This document shows positions 50,707-62,306 of a stretch of DNA of 64,000 bases, piece after piece. The stretch covers positions 14,054,604 through 14,118,603 of the forward strand of contig JACDQD010000011.1 of assembly GCA_019843655.1 (NCBI GenBank), read 5' to 3'. Every line of letters begins with the position of its first letter. The first letter of the stretch is position 1. The DNA comes from Lethocerus indicus. Lineage: Eukaryota; Arthropoda; Insecta; Hemiptera; Belostomatidae. The translations under genes and the position numbers were made by a program. Under the pieces are notes generated by a model. It did not search any database and had not been told where the DNA came from. It was given only the letters and a program-made list of their open reading frames with translations.

Positions 50707-53700
50707 CTGAACTACGATCCGAGGATGAGACAAAAGTCCAATTAAATCTGCCCAATTTTATTCTCGGTATTGTCACCTGCTACTCTGTTAGCGACTAGAC
50801 ATATGTTTACCGTCGAATTGATCGTGTTCTATGCGACGAGAGGAGTCTATAGAGATAGAATACTACAATATGTATAAATATCCCTGTCACTGAGATCCCG
50901 TAGGGAGTTATACGATTTCTTGTGATCTTTATAGGAAACAAAATGGTTATGAAAACGCAAATTAGAAACCATAATTGACATTAAAAATATATAATTTTAC
51001 AATAGGTGCCAACTGATACCACTAAACTGAGTAATGAGTAACAGAATGAGTACGGTATGAGTAATTCGTACCGATTATTGATGATTAATGATGTGAAAAG
51101 TATTAAAAGAATGCGGAAAATCGAGCAAAATAATTTCCGAACGGATTCCCAACAGAGGCCGTAAACCGTTGAAATCCGTCCGAACTTTGTGCGGAGTGCG
51201 CCGCCCACATAAAACACGTTTCGAGCTCGAGAATATTCACCGGAGCGTTAGCGCAATTCACGCGTCGGTTTTCGACTGCGTGGGAGCCTTCGAGAACTGC
51301 AATTAATCGTCGTAAACTGGAGCCGCGATAGCGGAGAGAAGGAAAGGAGACTGAAATGGGGGACCGCGTGAATTTTCACCCCGTGATAAATAATACCCGG
51401 CACGGCTCACGGCATTACATTATAACGCCCACGCTCCCCTTCAAATACCATATCATACCTGACAATTCTTATTTGTCAAAATGATACGTGAGCGGGACCT
51501 TATACGGTATCGTTACGAATTTATACCGCAGACCGGATTTTCATCCAAAACTACGGTATTAAATTGAACAAAAGTTCGACGAACAAATAAACAGAGACGA
51601 ATATAGGCCAAAATAATATGGGTATTTAATTCAAATTTTTAATATGTTAACTTTATTATATGGAATAATTAAAACGTCGTTAATACAAAATTAATTATCG
51701 TTTAATTCCGACGCTGCCAGTAATAGCAATGAGAGCGCGATGATCCAAATCCTAGTGCGAGTTGAATTTTCCTTCAATTTCAAATTAGAGCAGATTAAAA
51801 TTTAGAAACTCAATAAAAACGTGTACTTATTACAATTTAATAAAGATTTTAAGCTAATGAAATATAATCAACACTTTTCATGCAGTTACGAGTTTGTTTT
51901 TTCTTCTACGCATACATCTAACTGTAGTAAGGGGTGAAATATTTCAAGTTATTTTCTGATATAAAATTCTTCCACCAAGAGGTACTGAAAAGGATTAAAT
52001 GGCATTAAATTAAGTGTACGCAACTTTCAAGGTACGAAACCTTCTACGAGCCTGTCATTAAACCTTACGAATTGTTACTTAAAACTAAGCATCAGACCTT
52101 CCATATAAGTAACCAGAGTAGAAGTTTCATAATCTTTTCCTCGAACCTATCAGATTACTCGCCGGGAACCTCAACCTGGACGACGGTATTGAAAGCGATG
52201 CGAAATCGCCATATTAGTCCGAAGGTGGAATGACAGAAATATTTATTTCATCGTAGTGCTTCTTAAATGTCCGTCCAGGATTTTACTGCGGCTCCAAATG
52301 AAAATCAAAACCAATTATGTTGAAACTAATATTTACTCGGGCCTTATAAGTGCATTGGAGCACTGCTGTCATAACGGAAACAGTTTAAATATATTGCAGC
52401 TACCGAGCATTGTAATGCGGACGTGAAAGTGTACTGTTCGGCTGGCTACGGTTTTCTTATTTATTTTATTGGTGCTAATATTTTTGTATTGCCCGTTTAA
52501 CGCATTCCATCTATTCAACGACAGTAAATTACATATTTTATGGCGACTTTTAAGTATAAACACGATAGTGTTGAAGGAACGCCCTCGATGTACTGAATAT
52601 CTGAACTAAAATCCGTAGACTACGGTTAAGCGATGTGAATTTTGCGGACAAGGAAAACATAATTTTTAATAGTGAAGAATAGAGGACGTTAGAATATTTG
52701 GTATTATACATTGAAAATAATCACTACTATACATATGAAGGTTGGGGGTCTTAAAACCGACGCTTTATTGAGATTTTTATTACCATTTTTTCAATAACAC
52801 CGAAATGAGGTTGCGCACGTGTACCAGTTTTATGGCCGAGGAACGAGATCCTGTATGAAAATTCATGCTGCGGAGGATAAGTCAGTGGCAGAGCGCAAAG
52901 TCATCCGACGTGGGCCGAGAACGAGAATTTCCGACGCCACTTAAGTACCGTACACAACTAGATACTTTTCTCCCGCATAAAATATACCATGATGCATAAT
53001 TACTTTTTAACAATAATTTTATATTCGAGGATTGATTCGGTTCCCATAAAATACCTCAGTCGTAGTATGAAACATTCGAATTAGAAATGTTGGCAAATTA
53101 TTCAAGCGTAATGTAATAAATGAAAGTAGTTTAACTGCTTAATAAGACCAAAGATTCCTTTACAGCGAACAATTCCAATAGTAATTTATTCATTACATGA
53201 ACAGTTTAATACTGAAAAATATATCTGCCTACCATTGGGAGACTTATAAGCTATACAAATCAATATACATGACATAATGGTACGGCTCACAAATAAATTG
53301 TAATGGATAATTTAAATATTTTGTTGGACAGAATCCAACGATCCGATGTACGATTATGTGTGGAAATATAAACTTTGTTCAATGCTCTATTATTACCGTT
53401 TCTAATTTGTGTCTGAATTAGAATAAGTGCCAATTATAGCAGGCTTGTATATGTAGATTTTATCTATCTTTCTTACGACAATATCCAGGATAGAGATAAA
53501 TTCTTAAGCAGTAAAATAGAGTTTGATATAAGCAAATTATGGCCATATAATTGTGGTGGTACAACCCAAAAGCGGCAGCCGTATTTTGACCTACAGTAAT
53601 AGAAATCATCGTTCATAAAAGCCAAAACGGAAGGTCCCAAACAATACTTCACGTTCACCTAACTTTATCAAAGTTGTACATTACACTTGTTTCATTAGTT

Positions 53701-56700
53701 TTTGTCCGCTGGACGATTGAAGGCGATTCGGATATCGTATTTCTCTAATGACTAGCCTCCAGTGAATGAAATTGTATACTGCCCTCGCGGTGCACAAGGC
53801 TGGCAGGATATCCAAACAGATTCGCTCAACTAATCGCCAGGAGGGGCCGCTATAATATTAACTAAGGATATTCGAGTTTCAATCGTAACCGCAGGAGGGA
53901 TTACGGAGTTCCTACGTCCGGTACACAGGATGGATATATCGGAAATCGAGAGACCATTGCCCTGAAGCCATTCCCTGACCTAACCGCTATATAACATTGA
54001 ATTTTAGTCGGGCGCTAAAAATTGAATATTCGCATAATATCTTAAAAATTAGACGGAGTAAAAATTTCCATAATTTGATGAAGGAATTCATCAGATTGAA
54101 TCCATGCCTTTATGTAATCCACTCATTATGTTAATTTATTATGTCCCTGTTTTGTTATGCAACTTGTCAACCAAACTCTTACTCGTTTCTGAACGGTGAA
54201 AAAACAGGCTGTGCAGGTGAAAACATCTAATAATTAATATTTAACGAATTAAGAAAATAAGATAGATCGCTCTAGGTCACGAAACTGTAGAAATGGCCCT
54301 AGAGCACGACAAAAAAAAATACCAATTATAATTTTTATTAATTAACCTCGTTTATTAGCGAGCCTACAGAATTTATTGCGGAATAAATTATTATTCCATT
54401 AATGAAACAATAAAATCGAGCAGTAAAACGCAAATATGGCAAGCCCGTATCATGGTTGGGAGCCGAACGTTTCGAACGGTCTCATATCTCCGATTGCCGA
54501 TCGTAATGTGTAATTTATTAGCATTAAAAGGCCGCAGAGGTCGCGAATTGCGGGGCCGCAACCCCCCCCCGCCCCAGGTACAAACCGTCCGCTTAATACG
54601 TGTTATTGAACCGAACAGAAGCTAGCGGCAAATAAGCCGTTGCGAAATCCAAGAATGACTTCAGCCGTCGTTTCTGGACCTCGCTACAGAAGAGTTGAAT
54701 TCTGGATCGCGCCCGAAGGTCGCTTACAACAATCCTTTTATCCAATTATCGGTTAATACAATCGATCGGTGTGGTCAGCTATAAAATAGAAGTGAAATAA
54801 AAATTCGAAATTCTTCAAATTTAATAGATTATGAAATTTGTAGAAAATACTGGTAGGTTCATAAGTATAAGAAACGAACATTTCTGTTGACTACGTGTAC
54901 TAACACTATCACAGTAATTGAAAAAAATCGTCTGAATTTGAACAGAGAAACATACAATCGATAACCATACAGAGTCAGCGATTCTTAAAGTGAATAATCT
55001 GAACCAGAGGCTACGAAATCATACCATTTGAGCACAAGTGGAAGAAATGTGTTTAACTGAAATACAAAACTCAGAAATTATCCGTCGTAAACAATCAAAT
55101 TTAAAGTCTGGAATACACCAAAGCCCGTCGGAACATTCAAAAGGGACCCTTGGCCGAACGGTAATCAAAGCCGAATGTACACTGGAAACGCCTTAAAAAT
55201 TACAGGGCGTTCTGATCCAACCGATCCGGAATCGGAGGCGGATCCGAAATCGGAAATCTGGATTGGAGGCCGGTAGCCTTGTAATTTCCGAACCAGAGGC
55301 CCTCGCGGCTATTCGGCGCGGTCACGAACCCACGGCCCGAGTAGCAGAGCCCGTAGATTCGGGAAACGGGAATGGCCACTGTTGACTCTCTCAACAAATA
55401 TTTTTCGGTAGAATTTGAGAAATCGGATGGATTCCGGTCGAGCATAAGGAAGAGAAATCGGTGTCCCCCCCGAGCCGTCGGGCCGTTTGAACAATATGTT
55501 CTTTATTTTGACCGCTGTCTATAAATCGGTTAGGATATATCCAGGCCAACCAGAAAAAAATAAACAAAAAATATAAGTTCTTTAAATATACGAGGCAGTT
55601 ATAATATGTTCTAGGATATGTCCTATTCTACCCGTTGCAGTGAGATTCCTAGGGTCGAGTCGAGGACACACATGATGACTGCAAAACCTCGTGAACCCAA
55701 AGTCAAATAATTCGGATTAGTGAACCGAATTATTAAATATAGATTATTAGTTACGAAATTGAAAATTCCAGTCGGGCCAACTACCCCAAAGTGGATCCTT
55801 GAGGAAAACGTACACTTGACCGAAGACCTAATTAGGCGTCGTTGGGGGAAATGCTCCACTTCAAAGATCGGACAAACCGTGGGGGGTTTCGTCCGTCACG
55901 AAATCCGAGAATGAATGTTTTCATCCGCCGAAAAACATCGGCGAAGGGTGGGAGAAGGATGCGGACCGGGAGCAAAGGCAGAAAAAGAACCGGTTGACCA
56001 TAAAAAGAAGACCGTTCGGAACCGGTAGATCTGTCCATTGGCGAGCTTTTAGAGGAACTCACTAATGACTAAAGGGGGGGGGAGAAAGACGTACGGGGGA
56101 ATCCTGTCCGACCGCGAGACGACGTCGATCCCGATTCAAATCTGGAGAAGTCGGACGCCAAATGCCAATACCGATAAGAGATTTAAAATGTACTTTAATC
56201 ACGCGCGAAATGCGGCCGAATAGGGCCAATTAATGCTCTGAAAAGATTAATCGCGTCATAAGAAAAAGAGAGGCGCGCTGCAATCTGAAAACGTAAAGTT
56301 TAGGAAAGTCAGGAAGGCTGATAAAAAGACTGAAAATTGCAAGACATACATCACAAATAAAGTAACATAATAGTGCACTGTTACTAATGCAATTTCATAG
56401 AATCGATCAAGCGTTAGTATTAGTAGTGGCCCACTTGAATCACAATTATGAAAGGAAAATAATAAAGAACGGTGTTATACATTGGTTTCTTCTACTGTAC
56501 TTAATGGAAGCGAGTTCTTCACTGTTAATAATAAAAACAAATAAATCCTAGCTATTTTATTTCCCCCCTGTTTTATATTAAACGGGACGCTGCCCGACTT
56601 CAGTTCCCGGTTATTGGAGCGCCCTGGTTATTGCCTGCAGTCTCTTTTTCAAGGGTGGCAAATTAAAGTGGGAAAACGTTTTATAATTGCCCTTCTTCAA

Positions 56701-57720
56701 ATGTCCAGAGGCTGGTCCCCTCCCTCGGCCCTCACGTGCGTGGACGCGGCCGCGTTGACGAACGCGTCCGGCCGAAGGCCTTCACGTGGGCGGCGTTTTA
56801 CGAACCTGTTTGCGTCCCATTCATTCCGCAAATTCGCGGTCCCCCCTACTTACTTTCCTTTATTTTATCGCTCCCTCCGAAGTCGATGTTGGACAAGGTA
56901 GCACGACGGTTGTGTATATTTTTTTTTTGAGGTCAACGCGCGTAGTAACCGCGGTCCGACAAGGAACGGACTGCTTAACGAGCTCGATTTACAATTTACT
57001 GTTCGATAAAACAAGCCGCGCGTAGGCGAACTGAAATATCAAAACAACCTCTCAATTGAGCTAAAATTTTACTCTTTTTCCAAGGTTTATAAAGTTTTAG
57101 TCCCACTAATTTAAAAACAGTATTGTATTTGGTATGTATAATATAAATCATAAATCAGAAGAATCCTGTAGATTATGTACAATCTGTAAAATTTAAATTT
57201 AATATAATAATAATAATATTAAAGATTTCAGAAATCTACTGAAAGAGGAGCAATAGAGCAAGATAAGTTCAGAAGAAGATATATTTAGTAGTCTTCTATG
57301 TTATTATATATCTAGTTTTGAATTATTTTCTATAAAGAGCTTTGTGTACACGTTAGAAACGACCCGATTACCCGAAGAGTTGTATGTTTCAGAGCCTCCC
57401 ACAGCCAAACTTAATCGTACGATAGGGCCAAGTAATGAATTGTCGCCACCAGCGCGTGTTCTGAAACTGCCCAAATTGAGTGGGCCCTATATTCGGTTCA
57501 AAGGGCGTACCGCGTTGTGAGAATAGGCCCGCCGGCCGTCGGCACCTGTCCGAAACAATTCAGGCGATTCGAACCGATCGAACAAATCCCATTTGGGGCC
57601 TTAATTGAAAAACCTTACTGTAAATTGAATTCCCAATCCGGCGATTTATATTAATCGGATTAGACTGAAAGCGCGGGCATTCGAAACGTTTCCTCAAATG
57701 GGATTCATCCTTTGTCTTCC

Positions 57721-57741
57721 TCCGAACAAATATTGTTCGGA
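57721..57741. repeat. 9-bp hairpin with 3-nt spacer
   Basis: TCCGAACAA and TTGTTCGGA surround ATA, in a stretch that otherwise looks noncoding. The inverted GAACA halves with a 3-nt spacer resemble the half-site geometry of some nuclear-receptor elements; this is a motif-level remark only. Confidence 0.5.
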
Positions 57742-60700
57742 AAAAGGCGTCAAGTGTGCTGGAAAAAAATTACGATAGTCAATTCTCCGAAAGGCATTTC
57801 CACTATTGAACTGTTATAAAATAGCAATTCTATACTACCTACTTTAGACATAAGGGAAATAATATTATTTATTGCTCCGCTGAAATGCACTGTCTTTTTC
57901 CACATACTCGATCAATGAGGGACTTGGAAATTTTAGAATTCGAAATCGTAATTATTTAATAGTATATCTCCGTTAATTTAAAAAGTATTACACATTTCGT
58001 TTTAATTTTCCAAACGGTTTAATCAACTCTAATTTCCTCCCGATACATATTTCACGACGCCGGTCATATTTCACTCGGGAAGAATAAAAAGTGAAACGAC
58101 GATAGAGTCGGTTTGATTTGTGGGATTGGGAATTGCATAAACGAGCCATCGGCCGTGCCCGGAGTGTCGTGCAGCCGGGAATCGTCTCTGCGACATGACC
58201 GGGCCCCTGAGGAAGGGGCGGGAGGGGGGGCCTCCGGGTCATGATGATGGGGCCCCGCGATCATGATGGGGGCACTTTCACCGAATATTTCCCACCAATT
58301 AGGCGACCTTCCCCCATCGGGCGTCCAGTCCCAGATCGAATTTCTGAACGGACCTCAAAGTTTCGCAAATGGTTCTGTAGGTTGAAACGCTAACACTCGG
58401 TTCAGGCTGGCAGTGCCTATATCTCCAATCGCTAGACCGGTTTTTGTATTATTACATCAGTAAATAAGTGAGGCATATTCGTATCAATAAGGCATTTAGA
58501 TATAAGAGAGAAGACAAATTGAATAGAATGATTGATCATATTTGTTAAGAAAGGTATTTTGTTTGAAACCAGACGTAAATAAGTAACATAATAAGAGGTA
58601 TATTTTGCAATATTTATTAGTCTTGAGCGTTGTTGAGAGGACAATGAATCTTTTTTATAGTTTACATTTATTATTTTTTTGGCGTCACGAATCCGAATTT
58701 AAATTTTTCTGCAATCGTTAAATGACATTAAAGCGATATGAAACGTTACAATTTCAATGCCTTAAATTCGATAGAAATGTTGTATATGGCATTTTATAAA
58801 CAACTAAGAACCTGTAGGCCACGATTTCCCGTTCCCCCGCCGGACGAAAGTTTCACCGGTAAGTCCGGTCGGGTATCACATGACTGAGCTCGGTCGGCCT
58901 GTTTTATAGAACGGAGATAAGAAGGCAAAAAAGAAGTGGTCTTAATCATATTTAGAAAACTGGAGGTAGAGGAGAGCTTGCCCTTGGCCCTCTCCCAAGA
59001 TGGATTTATTGTCCTTCTCCACGACCCAGCTCTCGCTCCCTCTTCTATTGAAATAAGAAAGAAAAAAACGGACTATATCTGCGAGAAAAAAAGCCACACA
59101 ATACAGTAAGCGGTCTATTTCGAACCCGGAACTGGGGCACGTATATCAGAATTACAGGTTCGATAGTTTCCTAATTTTAAACTGACAATATTCGGATATT
59201 ATAAATTTGATGTATTTTGGGGGAATACACGAGGACAGGAATGCACTAGTTTAATATATAAAAGTAGTAACGTGAGTAAAGTAGTGCACAGTTAGGTACA
59301 TATTACAAAATCGATCATGAACGAATTACAACATAATTTCATCTACTTTTAAATAGACTGAAACATGAATAGTTTCATTATAATTTCAAATATTCCGTTA
59401 CACAACACACCTCAGTTTTCGAAACAATAATTAATGATGTACATTAATCAACGTCCAGTTGGTAAGGCGAAGAAGTTGAATCGGATCAGTCATTAAGGTC
59501 TTGTGCAAGTACAAGAAAAAACATGCGGCGTAAACCATGCTTATGGGGAGGTCGGACAACTGCTGACAGGATGCTCTGGGCATTCCTAACAGCTTCACTA
59601 GCTACTGAAGCGAGACGACTATATCTTCTCTGAACATACATGTACGCGCATTTTCCTAGGATGCAAGTAATCTACCACATTCGAAATCCAATTTTCTATC
59701 ATGCTTACTGACAGTTTATAACCAGAATAAGAAGCGATAATAATGCCTTTCACGGGCAATAAAAATCTACGTTTTGCTGAATACTGCAGCGTTCTGTGGG
59801 GGATACAAAGACCCAATATGTGAGTTTCAGGAAAATGGCGCCAACTACCGCGATAAGGACTCCAGAGGTGTCTCCAGCACTTTCGATCGCGTCGCCGCGC
59901 CTAACAATAAACTCCAGCTCCTTACGATTTCCAGTATTCTCCGGTACAGGCCTCCAGATAAATCTCAATTGTCCCTCCTCCGCCGTTCGTTGTTTCCCTA
60001 ACCCGATACTCGCCCCGGCAATGGAAAAGCTTTTAGCGGACAGGCGCGTTCCGGTCTGAATTTATTCGACCATTGAGCCGGAGAGGCCCGTCGGTGGCCG
60101 GCTTCTGGACACTGTCTAATTGGAGAATCCCTTTGTTCTCGGTGAGCGGACCAATCTATTTGAACGGCCGACTCCGATCAACCCCCGGGGCCGGACGCGA
60201 TTCCAGACCTGGAGCAACAAAAACGGTAGAAATCGGTCTGCGAATCTAATCTCGCCGGGGAAGAACATAATCGCTCCGATTGTTTGGACAATAAAAACAC
60301 GAACTGAAAACATGAACGCGCGCCGTGCACATAAATTATGCCCTTTAGCGTGCTGGTCCTTAACCTCTATTGCAGGTGTTGACCGCTATCTAAACATCTC
60401 CAGAACGTGAAAAAATTTTAAAATGATACTCCTTAACGAACTTTCCATATATATTTCCAGTTTCGAATGAAATATCGTGATGTATAGAATTTTTGTAACT
60501 TTAAATATAGAAACACAAATTACAAGGACAGTTACAAATTCCCGCGCTAGTATATTTCAAAATGTTTCGTTGTATTAATTTTGTTATTATTTCCTCTTCA
60601 CTTTTGTTAATGACTTTTGACAATTTTCAATTTAAATTATATAAGCGTGTTAAATTCTAAACTGGTGTTTACGAGCTCCACTCCTTAATTAAAGTTATTA

Positions 60701-61056
60701 ATTGAATGAAAATCCTGGTGGAGTACCGACATTTTCATTTAACTACAAACGTGAATGAAGCGTGTTAAACTTCAATAATTTAAATACAAGAATTATAAGA
60801 GATACATATAAGAATAATATATACAGATCTAAATATTGTAACTGAATGACTAAATATTTGAAATTGTAACTTCCGACCCCTTTATACGAAATAATAGAAA
60901 TGGCTACGGACTGTTCAACGTACGTACTTCGTGAAGTAAAAATGAAACCAAAAAATCGGAAAGAAAACCTAATTATCCGACCTCTATTCATAAATATTTT
61001 ATTAGAATGATTACACATGAGATAGGGCCATCCACACTAAAAGAATTATTTATTAT

Positions 61057-61085
61057 GGAATACCTGTTTGGTGGTCTGTTAGTTT
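61057..61085 (+). mobile_element. Possible remnant of the repeat-family tail
   Basis: ACCTGTTTGGTGGTCTG matches the family tail at 16 of 17 bases. The flanking sequence does not extend the match, so this may be chance. Confidence 0.25.
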
Positions 61086-61887
61086 GGTGTTTAGCTTAAT
61101 TCAGTCCAAAAATAAAAGTCCTTGTTCTGTGTAAAATTATGAAACATTTTTAAATGATTCTTACTAATAATGTACAAATATGTTTCCCCTTTGAACCGAA
61201 CAATAACAAGACTGAATTCTCTATATAGCGTTTCTTAAATTATTTGTTTAAAATTCGAGACGACTCCTAGCATTGTGTCTCTTCGGTCTGATAGTTCCGG
61301 GTCTTAAGAGCTGGAGCACGCCCGTTTCGCATTACGCCTCCAGAAACACCAGTCGTTCGCCGAATGTATCTAACTGAATGAAGGACACGATGGGCGAGAC
61401 GGCGGTCTCCCTTTTGACAAAAAACCAAAGGAAAAAGAACAACATGGCCTCGTTTCGTGGCTTCCCCAGGTCCCTCGGTCGGTCGTTGACTCCGGGCTTT
61501 TCGGCTCGGAGGATACGGACGATTTGTGAAGGGACCGCGCCAAGGAGCACTGATAGACCCCAAGATAAACCTAATCTCGCTCTCCCCTTTCATTAAGAAT
61601 GAGCGAATCCATGCGCTCCGGATGCATTATACATCTGGCCTACACAATTTCAGATGACCTATTTCCAGTTCAGTTTCCGACGAGATTATACACATATTGT
61701 ACTTGAAAGTAAGGTTTTAATCAACTTAATATTTCTTTCGGTAGAATGATAATTATGTGTTTCTTATCTCCAGGTCAATCACAAGAATCGTTATCATGAA
61801 AATAAAAATATCGAGTCAAATCATGAGAAACAATGTTCTCTTAAAGGTACGAATTCAGACCAAATGTACCTATCGGACGAGGAAAAT

Positions 61888-61900
61888 AATATTCTTTATT
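61888..61900 (+). repeat. Left 13-bp target duplication
   Basis: AATATTCTTTATT is repeated exactly at 62294-62306 and brackets the inverted-repeat element. The bases just outside differ, so the duplication is exactly 13 bp. Confidence 0.75.
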
Positions 61901-61945
61901 GTAGGTTCGTGATGTTTCTGTCTCCTCTCGCTGGTTTGGTCTTTT

Positions 61946-61982
61946 GCTAGACCGGTTTCGGCCGCTCGCCATCTTCAGTAGC
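61946..61982 (-). ncRNA. Hammerhead-ribozyme-like motif, minus strand
   Basis: This is the exact mirror of the motif at 62172-62208, carried in the left arm. Stem I is GCTA at 61982-61979 and TAGC at 61949-61946, with core CTGAAGA, GAAA and ACCGGT between them. Predicted cleavage is between 61950 and 61949 on the minus strand. Confidence 0.52.
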
Positions 61983-62171
61983 GGTGTTAGTCACTGTTAG
62001 CACTTTGGATGTTTTTTGGGCATCCTCACTGCACTGTCACTTTCACTTGAACTGTGGTGGTTGTTGTGTGTGTATATATACGTGTCTTGTTATTGTGGAC
62101 AGTAGATGTGAAAGTGACAGTGCAGTGAGGATGCCCAAAAAACATCCAAAGTGCTAACAGTGACTAACACC

Positions 62172-62208
62172 GCTACTGAAGATGGCGAGCGGCCGAAACC
62201 GGTCTAGC
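62172..62208 (+). ncRNA. Hammerhead-ribozyme-like motif, plus strand
   Basis: GCTA (62172-62175) pairs with TAGC (62205-62208) as stem I. CTGAAGA (62176-62182) fits the CUGANGA core. After one extra T, GGC and GCC (62184-62186, 62192-62194) form stem II. GAAA is at 62195-62198. The palindrome ACCGGT (62198-62203) is a minimal stem III, and GTC ends at 62204. This order and the tiny self-complementary stem III are what is described for hammerheads of Penelope-like elements. The extra T is the main departure. Confidence 0.55.
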
Positions 62209-62293
62209 AAAAGACCAAACCAGCGAGAGGAGACAGAAACATCACGAACCTACAGTATTCCAACCCCTCGCAGACCACAAAACAGGTATATTA

Positions 62294-62306
62294 AATATTC
62301 TTTATT
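62294..62306 (+). repeat. Right 13-bp target duplication
   Basis: This is an exact second copy of AATATTCTTTATT (see 61888-61900). Confidence 0.75.

Larger units (their letters stand above)
50710..61880. other. Large noncoding span
   Basis: About 11 kb with no supported exon. GC-rich islands occur at about 51.2-51.5, 54.4-54.7, 55.2-56.1, 56.7-57.0, 57.4-57.6, 58.1-58.4, 59.8-60.4 and 61.3-61.6 kb. Homopolymer runs of 9 C (54562-54570) and 9 G (56074-56082) stand out. A GTAAGT donor-like site at 58861 on the plus strand has only a poor acceptor before it. Confidence 0.4.
61901..62293. mobile_element. Intact 393-bp hammerhead-bearing foldback retroelement
   Basis: The left arm (61901-62046) and right arm (62108-62253) are 146-bp reverse complements with no mismatch that I could find. 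They surround a 61-bp loop rich in TG and TATATA. A 40-bp tail (TATTCCAACCCCTCGCAGAC onward, ending AGGTATATTA) follows the right arm only. Perfect 13-bp direct repeats flank the whole, which suggests recent insertion with target duplication, possibly target-primed. It has no coding capacity. The ribozyme-like motif in each arm points to a Penelope-like or retrozyme-like origin. A foldback DNA transposon is less likely because the tail is outside the inverted repeats. Confidence 0.78.

Noticed and set aside
58820..58860. Plus-strand 41-nt exon candidate ending CACCG|GTAAGTCC
   Set aside because: The donor is good, but the acceptor (CCTGTAG) has no pyrimidine tract and two frames are open.
61901..62293. 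Interpretation as an ordinary MITE with terminal inverted repeats
   Set aside because: The inverted arms are not terminal on the right, where a 40-bp tail lies outside them, and the 13-bp direct repeat is longer than typical MITE target duplications (2-9 bp).
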